This document shows, in pieces, positions 57,775-64,000 of a DNA stretch of 64,000 nucleotides. The notes beneath the pieces were generated by a model. It was not told the DNA's origin, searched no databases, and saw nothing but the letters and a program-made list of their open reading frames with translations. A program made the position numbers and the translations under genes. Position 1 is the first letter of the stretch. Each line of letters opens with the position of its first letter. The stretch comes from Paenibacillus kribbensis. GTDB taxonomy: Bacteria > Bacillota > Bacilli > Paenibacillales > Paenibacillaceae. The DNA lies in contig NZ_CP020028.1 of NCBI RefSeq assembly GCF_002240415.1, positions 5,714,703-5,778,702 of the forward strand. The letters run 5' to 3'.

Positions 57775-57786
57775 TTGATTGTGCAT
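57775..57786 (-). promoter_or_regulatory. Candidate CdaR box upstream of cdaR
   Basis: ATGCACAATCAA on the minus strand, identical to 53958-53969 upstream of the permease gene and about 40 bases before the cdaR start. A shared 12-mer in the two control regions suggests one regulator for both. Confidence 0.45.
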
Positions 57787-57954
57787 CTGAACAACATAAT
57801 AAAGCGTGTTGCCGTACATGTCAGCCTATTTTATCACAGAAATGCAACCGTTTACGTATACGGAGAGGGAATTATAGAATTATACCCAAAAAGCAGGCTA
57901 CTCCCAAGAGTCCCTGTTTTTCGAGTCGTTCCTATCTTTCACCAGCTGCGCAGT

Positions 57955-59056
57955 CTAATGGCGAACCTCGCTGAAGCTGTAGGTAATATCATGCAGCTCT
58001 TTCTTAAAACGACTATATTTAGATGCGGGCGTATATCCCAGCACCTGATAATAATCATTTTCGGTCTCAATAATCGCTACATGGGTGACATAATGGTTCA
58101 CATCTTTCTGTCCTTTAATCGTAAACTCAATGGCAGGATATCCATGAATCGTTGTGTTAGAGGAAGGTCCTACAGTAGAAAGGTTAAACTCTTTGGTCAT
58201 GTTGTATTGAATTTTCTCTGCGTAGTGCTGGAGAGTTACATTGCCCAGTTCCTTTTTCGAATTGGACACTACTGCAACGGACTTTTGAATGTACGGATTA
58301 AATATCGCAATATCAGTCATTTTTTCACGGTCCGGGTCTGTTGACCAGTCTAGCGGAGCTGAGATTTGAAACCGACCATCTTTACTTATAAAGTTCTGTT
58401 CTGCCCTGCTCACTGGAGCTTCAGGAGGTTGATAATTATGCAGCCATATATAAATAGCATTAACAAACGAGCCTCCCAAGATCACCATTGCGATAAAAAA
58501 TATCAACAGCGAACGTTTCAGTGTCTTTTTGCTAATCGGCTCTAAATCCCGTACCTTTACAACATATGTACCTGCGGCTAGATCACCAATTCGTTGTCCT
58601 GTTGCAGTTACTAACACGCTGATAACAGCAGGTAACGAACCCATTAGAACAGGGTTGGTTTCAATCAATCTAAGCAAAGTGCGAATTAGCGATTTATGAA
58701 AACCAGGAGGCCTTTCTTCCCCGTTAACCACCTTAATACGAAAAACGAACTTACCCAGCGTATAGCCTGTATAACCTTCCAAAAGCAAATAATAGCAGAA
58801 AAAAGCTATAAGCAGGATAAACGGGTTGCAATCGCCAAAGGCAAAAACCATCTATCCGTTATTTGAATGACAGAGATAAACAAGCCAATATAACCGATCA
58901 CAAAGAATATAAAATCAAATACCGTTGCTCCCCAACGCCTAAACAAAATAGACGAACCATAGGTTTTTGATATCTCTGCCATCCTGTTTGTTTCCCCATC
59001 GTTTTGGCCATGGCGAATGTACATTGTCTTGATGTTTCCTGCGGATTCTGTGACAT
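57955..59056 (-). pseudogene. RDD-family membrane protein with C-terminal soluble domain, frameshifted
   Basis: An RDD protein of about 365 residues. The N-terminal stretch MSQNPQETSRQ to WQRYQKPMVRLF is in one frame, FRRWGATVFDFIFFVIGYIG to ITDRWFLPLAI in a second, and NPFILLIAFFCYYLLLEGYT onward in a third. Two added bases (near 58945-58955 and 58832) restore one frame. The RDD domain has the Arg of RRW and the Asp of FDF in helix 1. After four helices an external domain (about 195-365, FISKDGRFQISAPLDW) resembles stress-related PsbP-like folds. It may be a transport or stress protein; the exact role is unknown. The breaks follow the deletion-only pattern. Confidence 0.78.
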
Positions 59057-59336
59057 GTGCTGGTTCTCCAAAAAATACACCTCTTTTTAATATTCAATCA
59101 TTTAAAACACGCCCCTTATATTAACGGTTAATTTCTATTCCATGTTTAGGAAAACATCCTATAAACCATTAAAATAATATAAATATCCCTTGTGAATGAA
59201 ATTAAAGAATAAACATGGGGACTACGATGCTTAAAATGTACTACTTGGAGTATACTTAAATGTCGACAGAAAGCCTAAGATAGATATAGCAGGAAACGCC
59301 CTAGACATTCTTTATTTTGGAAGATGGGAGATTGGA

Positions 59337-61287
59337 ATGAACAAAAGGCAAACAGAAATTTTTCGCAGGTTGTTAACTGAACCGGGGCGGTTATGGTTAG
59401 TGCAGGATTTGGCGGATCGGACTGAGTGCTCTGAAAAGACGATCCGCAACGATCTGAAGGTAATTGAAGAATATATAGTCAAGCATTCCAGCGCCAATCT
59501 GGTGAGAAGGCCGGGACGCGGCATTTATCTGGAGATGGATGAATTGGAGCGGATAGATTTGTTCCATCGACTGTATGCGGACGAGAGTAGAGTCCAACAT
59601 GAGTCGGATGAGGAAAGGGTGCTGCATCTCGCCTATCGTCTCTTGATGGCTGCCAAGCCTGTAACCATACAGGATCTGGCCTCCCAGTATTATGTGAATA
59701 AAACGGTGATCCGTAGAGATATGGAGAAGATCGAGGACTGGCTGCACAGCCTTGATCTTGCCTTGATTACCAAGCAGCGCGTAGGATTGACGATTCAAGG
59801 CTCCGAGAAAAACAAGCGGATAGCTTTGGCACGGCTGAACCAACTGATAGATAGTCCTGAGTTAACAGGACAAATGATGCGCAAACAGTTTGAACCGCAC
59901 GAGATTGCAACCATACATCATGAACTAAAAACATTTCAAAAACGTCATGAGCTCAGCTTCACTGATGAAGCTTTCGAAGGTCTAATGCTGCATATCCTGT
60001 TAATGGTCAAACGAACCAAGCTCGGACAGCCCATCTCGCTCTCCGGGCAGGACATTGCCTTTTTGCAGGAAAAAGCTGAATTTACATGGGCTACGTCTTT
60101 TTTACAGCAGCTGCAAAAGCTGTTTGCCGTGCCTTTTTCTCGGGAAGAGACGGCTTATTTAACCCTGCATCTGCTTAGCGGGAAGTTCCGTTACCAGCAG
60201 GAGAAAAGGAAGGGAAAGCAGAGCGATCTGGCAGACAGCCATCCGCTTTTGCCTGCATTGGTTGAGCAGCTGATCCAGCGGATGTCAGAGCTGAATATGA
60301 TTGCTTTTGACAAGGACAAGATGCTGCTAAACGGGTTGAAGATTCATTTATATACGACCCTGAACCGTCTTCAATATGGTCTGACTGTGTCCAATCCCAT
60401 GCTGGCCGAGATCAAGAAGATGTACCCCTACATGTTCGACCGGGTCATTATTGCACTGGAAGAGGTAGGGAGAATGATCCGATTATCATTTCCCGAAGAG
60501 GAAGCAGCGTATTTAACCCTGCATTTCCAAGCCTCTGTGGAGCGGCTTCATCAGAGGACAGTCATCCTCAAAGAGCAGTCATCGTATGTCACATGGGCAT
60601 TGGCATGTCCCAGCTGCTGCGTACAAAGGTGGAACGCAAATTTCCGTCTGTGCATGTGGAAACCACGATATCGAAAGCGGAAGTTCAAGACTATCTGGCA
60701 GCCCATGAGGTGGAGCTTGTCATTACAACCGTAGCTCTCCCGGACATAAAAGTTCCCCACATTCTCGTCTCTCCATTGCTGGATGCCAAGGACGAGCGTC
60801 AGCTGGAGCAGGTGATCAGACGATTGGATGAGCCGGAACACAGGGTGGCAGATGAATCTGTATTTTTCAGGTATACGACGCCTTTTCTGGTCTTTCCCCA
60901 GCAGGAAGTGCAACGCCCCGAACAAATTATCTCCAAGCTGGCGCGAATACTGGAGAACAAGGGATATGTCGAGGAAGGTTATGTGGAAAGTGTGCTGGCG
61001 CGAGAAAAAATGTCCGCTACCACGATTGGTGGAGTGTTGCCATCCCGCATGGCGGCTCGGAGTGGATCAGACAGTCAGCTATTGTAGTCGCTACCTTGAG
61101 GCAGCCACTCACCTGGGGAACCGAGAAAGTAGAGCTTGTGTTCCTGCTTGCGGTTAAACAGGATAGACGCGAAGAGATGCGACAGTTGTTTAAGGAATTA
61201 TCCCTGATCAGTGAGCAGCCGGCTATGGTGCATGCATTGTCCAAGGAGACTGATGCGATGAGATTATTAGGGAAGCTAAAAGGATAA
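59337..61287 (+). pseudogene. PRD-containing PTS transcription activator (BglG/LicR type), frameshifted
   Basis: A regulator of about 650 residues in three frames. Two helix-turn-helix domains (about 1-150: LVQDLADRTECSEKTIRNDL, YYVNKTVIRRDMEKIE), two PTS regulation domains (about 180-400, conserved His in IHHEL, LTLHLLSG, GLKIHLYTT and LTLHFQAS), a IIB-like domain (HMGIGMSQLLRTKVERKF) and a IIA-like domain (VAIPHGG after repair). The breaks are repaired by one A near 60570 and one G near 61035. Position and domain set suggest that it activates the PTS gene 165 bases downstream according to its phosphorylation state. ATG 59337 follows GATGGGAG. Confidence 0.85.
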
Positions 61288-61453
61288 GTGAATACCAAAA
61301 GCTGTGCTCTGGAGCAGGACTTATATAAGTCCTGCTTTTTGTCCTTATAAATCCGTTTTCCGAAAGTTCCGGTAAAAAGTTCGATCAATAACAGCCAAAT
61401 AGACGTTTATACTATCAATGTAAGCGGAAACATCACAGAGAAGGGGAATGACT

Positions 61454-63443
61454 ATGAAAATATTGGCGATTACCTCATGTCCTAACGGAATTGCACATAC
61501 GTATATGGCAGCTGAGAATCTGCAAAAGGCAGCAGCGAAACTGGGCATCGAGATGAAGGTCGAGACACAAGGCTCCATTGGAGTCGAAAATCAATTAACG
61601 GAGCAGGAGATCCGTGAAGCGGATGGCATTATTATTGCAGCAGATAAGACGGTGGTAGAAGACCGGTTCGTTGGCAAGAAACTGCTGGTCGTTGGTGTAC
61701 AGGATGGTATCCGTCGTCCGGAAGAGTTGATCCAGCGGGTGATGAAAGGCGATGTGCCTGTGTACGAGGCACAGTCACGTTCTGCCGAAGGTAGTACAGA
61801 GGAGAAAAAACCGAAGCAAAACCCAATCTACCGCCACTGATGAATGGTGTGTCCTATATGGTGCCCTTCATCGTCATCGGAGGCTTGCTCATTGCCATTG
61901 CACTGACGATTGGCGGTGAGAAGACACCTGGCGGTCTGGTTATACCGGACGGTTCGTTTTGGAAGACGATTCAGGATATCGGTCGGCTTCGTTTACCTTT
62001 ATGGTACCGATCCTCGCTGGATTATCGCGATGAGCATTGCCGATAGACCGGGCTTGCACCGGGTATGATTGGCGGATTTATTGCTGCGAACGGCAGTTTT
62101 TATGGAAGTGAGGCGGGGGCCGGATTTATCGGTGGAATTATTGCCGGTTTTCTGGCGGTTATGTTGCACTGGGGATTCGGAAAATAAAGGTTGGCCGGCG
62201 TTACAGCCGATCATGCCTATTATTATTATTCCCGTATTGTCATCCTTGATTGTGGGATTAATCTTTGTGTTTGTAATCGGTGCTCCAATTGCGCAATTGT
62301 TTGAATCTTTAACAGGTTGGCTTGCAGGTATGCAAGGCACAAGCTCGATTCTGCTGGCGCTGATCTTGGGGCGATGATCTCCTTTGATATGGGCGGTCGG
62401 TGAATAAAGTGGCCTTCTTATTGGCTCAGCCATGATTGGCGAAGGAAATTATGAATTATGGGTCCCAATCGCCGTTGCGATTTGTATTCCACCGATTGCG
62501 ATGGGACTTGCAGCGATGATCAACAAACGTAAATTTGCACCGTCGGAACGCGAGGCCGGGAAAGCAACATTTACGATGGGTCTGTTCGGCATTACCGAAG
62601 GTGCCATTCCATTCGCGGCGCAAGATCCACTCCGTGTTATTCCCAGTATCATGGTAGGATCCATGGTCGGTTCAGTCATCGCCATGCTGGGGAATGTAGG
62701 CGATAGGGTAGCTCACGGTGGGCCGATTGTAGCCGTGCTTGGTGCAGTTGATCATGTGTTTATGTTCTTTATCGCCGTTATTATCGGCGTAGCCGTAACG
62801 GTTGTCATGGTAAGCCTGCTGAAAAAAGATATTGCGACTGTAGATACGGCCGTTGCTGGAGAAGTGAAATCTGGAAATTCCGCGCAGTAGCCGAACCATC
62901 TGCAACTACTACAACTGCTGCGGAGTTATCGGCTTCAACAGCCGCTATAATCATGGGTCAGAAGTACCTTCACAAGCTGTCCACATTGAGAAGCTGACGG
63001 ATATTGTAACGATGGATCTGATTAACCTCAATCTGGAAGGAACGACAAAGGATGCTGTCATTGATGAAATGATCGGAGCACTTGTGGGAACGGGAATCGT
63101 AAGCTCTGCCAGTGATCTTAAAGAGGTCATATTGGCCCGAGAGCAAGAAAGCTCCACAGGTATCGGAATGAATATTGCCATCCCACATGGCAAATCGGAA
63201 GCTGTCTTAAAGCCAAGCGTGGTTTTTGGCATCAAGCGGAGTGGCGTTGACTGGGAAAGTCTCGATGGTAGTGAGGCGAAATTGATCTTCATGATTGCTG
63301 TACCGCGCAATAGCAAGGACAATACGCACCTGAAAGTACTGCAAATGCTGTCCCGCAAGCTGATGGATGATCATTTTAGAGAAGCGCTTCTGGCCGTCAC
63401 AACGAAGGAAGAAGCATATCAATTGCTGGATCAGGTGCATTAA
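61454..63443 (+). pseudogene. Fructose-type PTS permease IIB-IIC-IIA, multiply frameshifted
   Basis: A phosphotransferase permease of about 660 residues. IIB begins MKILAITSCPNGIAHTYMAA with the phosphorylated Cys (about residue 9). IIC begins LMNGVSYMVPFIVIGGLLIA and has family blocks such as AQDPLRVIPSIMVGSMVG. A Thr/Ala-rich linker (PSATTTTAAELSASTAA) leads to IIA, where IAIPHGKSE holds the phosphorylated His. At least ten single-base losses between 61838 and 62955 break the frame; each can be repaired by one base, for example C in CGCCACTG (61836), G in CTGGCGGTT (62153), C in GGCGGTCGG (62393) and G in CATGGGTC (62954). The order IIB-IIC-IIA in one chain differs from the usual IIA-IIB-IIC FruA. 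The sugar cannot be fixed; fructose or a related mannosyl compound is likely. Confidence 0.82.
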
Positions 63444-63629
63444 TCGGTGCATTAAGAAGCCGATACAAAGAAGAGAGGCTGATGTGCACCATGCCGATGC
63501 AGGCTTGATTTACATCGTAGATGCCGAGAAAAGCTTCCTGTATGCTGGCGGCGTAATAGGGCGTGTCACTTTGCCACAGCAGTCTATCCTCAGGTGAGGC
63601 TAGACTGCCCTTTTCATAGTAAGATATTG

Positions 63630-64000
63630 CTACATAAAGTCAAAAAAATAACGAAGCACATGAAAAAAGACAGGCGAGGTGTAGGTCAAGCTATCCACTC
63701 GGCTTAAGTAGCTTTTTTTCAGAGCATCGAACTTGTCATCATCGCCGATTAATAAATCTCGCTTCAGCACGGAGACCGTTAAGCTGCCGAAGAAACCGCT
63801 CAAGCTGATCAGCATGCCGAAAATAATTCCAAATTTCAGGTCAAACGGCGTCAGGTAGGGATAGATTAGATAGGAAGCCGCTATGGTTACGGGAAAAGCG
63901 AATGCAAAGCCTTCCCAAGTTAAATTGGGGTTGGATGTCGGGACAATTTTCCGCTTCCCGAAATAGAGTGATGCCAGATAGTGCGCGACATCATTGAGTT
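63630..64000 (-). CDS. CdsA-like phosphatidate cytidylyltransferase, partial
   Basis: The C-terminal 123 residues of a membrane protein run off the right edge of the window; the frame is open to the last base. The visible part, DVAHYLASLYFGKRKIVPTS, NPNLTWEGFAFAFPVTI, GFFGSLTVSVLKRDLLI and SYLSRVDSLTYTSPVFFHVL, has the order of the CTP-transferase signature (D-x-hydrophobic, K-T/N-x-EG, G-D/S-x-x-S-x-x-KR, DR-D/V-D). CdsA makes CDP-diacylglycerol for phospholipid synthesis. The signature is loose (NPN for SPKKT, SRVDS for DRIDS), so this is probably a divergent CdsA-family member rather than the housekeeping gene. The stop is at 63630-63632. Confidence 0.72.
   Translation of the reverse strand, partial: LNDVAHYLASLYFGKRKIVPTSNPNLTWEGFAFAFPVTIAASYLIYPYLTPFDLKFGIIFGMLISLSGFFGSLTVSVLKRDLLIGDDDKFDALKKSYLSRVDSLTYTSPVFFHVLRYFFDFM

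Noticed and set aside
57775..58344. 189-codon plus-strand frame over the end of the RDD gene
   Set aside because: It overlaps a recognisable minus-strand protein and has no ribosome binding site or family match.
54052..63443. Interpretation of 54-63 kb as a graveyard of six pseudogenes
   Set aside because: The breaks are only one-base losses with conserved protein sequence on both sides, so local sequence error is more likely; genes are annotated as frameshifted with that caveat.
63482..63600. Protein-like minus-strand frame (including LLWQSDTPYYAASIQEAFLG) between the PTS and CdsA-like genes
   Set aside because: Too short, without start or family match, and in a region next to many frame errors; could be a gene remnant but not supported.

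Overview
The window looks like a member of the Paenibacillus polymyxa group or a close relative. The evidence is secreted plant-polysaccharide hydrolases (GH16 lichenase, GH53 galactanase, GH10 xylanase), several proteins with triple SLH anchors, AGGAGG-type ribosome binding sites, cre-like sites and a Bacillus-type gnt operon. The species call is an inference from protein families; no database search was possible.

Left end (1-7.1 kb). The window opens in the last 30 codons of rlmH, the gene whose 3' end is the integration site of the staphylococcal cassette chromosome (SCC). A 29-bp stretch covering the rlmH stop codon is repeated exactly, in the same orientation, at 7070-7098. Between the two copies lies a complete type I restriction-modification operon, hsdM-hsdS-hsdR, closed by a strong terminator. 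Related but diverged att-like sites, all in the same orientation and each just downstream of a hairpin, recur near 13.15, 23.73 and, more weakly, 42.27 kb. I read this as an SCC-like cassette, followed by relics of older insertions, downstream of rlmH. No ccr-type recombinase is present.

7.1-24.8 kb is accessory DNA: two unknown small proteins, a broken aminoglycoside-type phosphotransferase, an M3 oligoendopeptidase, a berberine-bridge-type FAD oxidase, a DUF4062 protein, a frameshifted DUF421 membrane protein, a 2083-residue wall-anchored surface protein with its own class B sortase, a duplicated ~135-bp leader, and an LSm-like Gly-rich protein.

24.8-43.6 kb holds an AT-rich methyltransferase, a very large PHP-SLH surface protein, the lichenase, an IS3-family remnant, a Crp/Fnr regulator with a DUF4386 membrane protein, malate:quinone oxidoreductase, the SLH-anchored galactanase, an ECF sigma/anti-sigma pair and the xylanase.

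43.6-53.9 kb carries a NudK-DUF4406 fusion, a MerR-methyltransferase fusion, the RNA helicase DbpA, an autoregulated TetR/SMR efflux pair, and a complete gntR-gntK-gntP-gntZ operon with a perfect palindromic operator and a full cre match.

53.9-64 kb encodes a GntP-family permease, glycerate kinase, CdaR-type regulator, RDD protein, PRD-type PTS regulator, a fructose-type PTS IIBCA protein and, at the edge, a CdsA-like cytidylyltransferase. From about 54.1 to 63.0 kb the frames are broken by some 18 single-base losses and no gains, mostly in short homopolymers, while the protein sequence stays intact between them. This looks more like local sequencing error than gene decay, so these genes are listed as frameshifted but may be functional in the organism.
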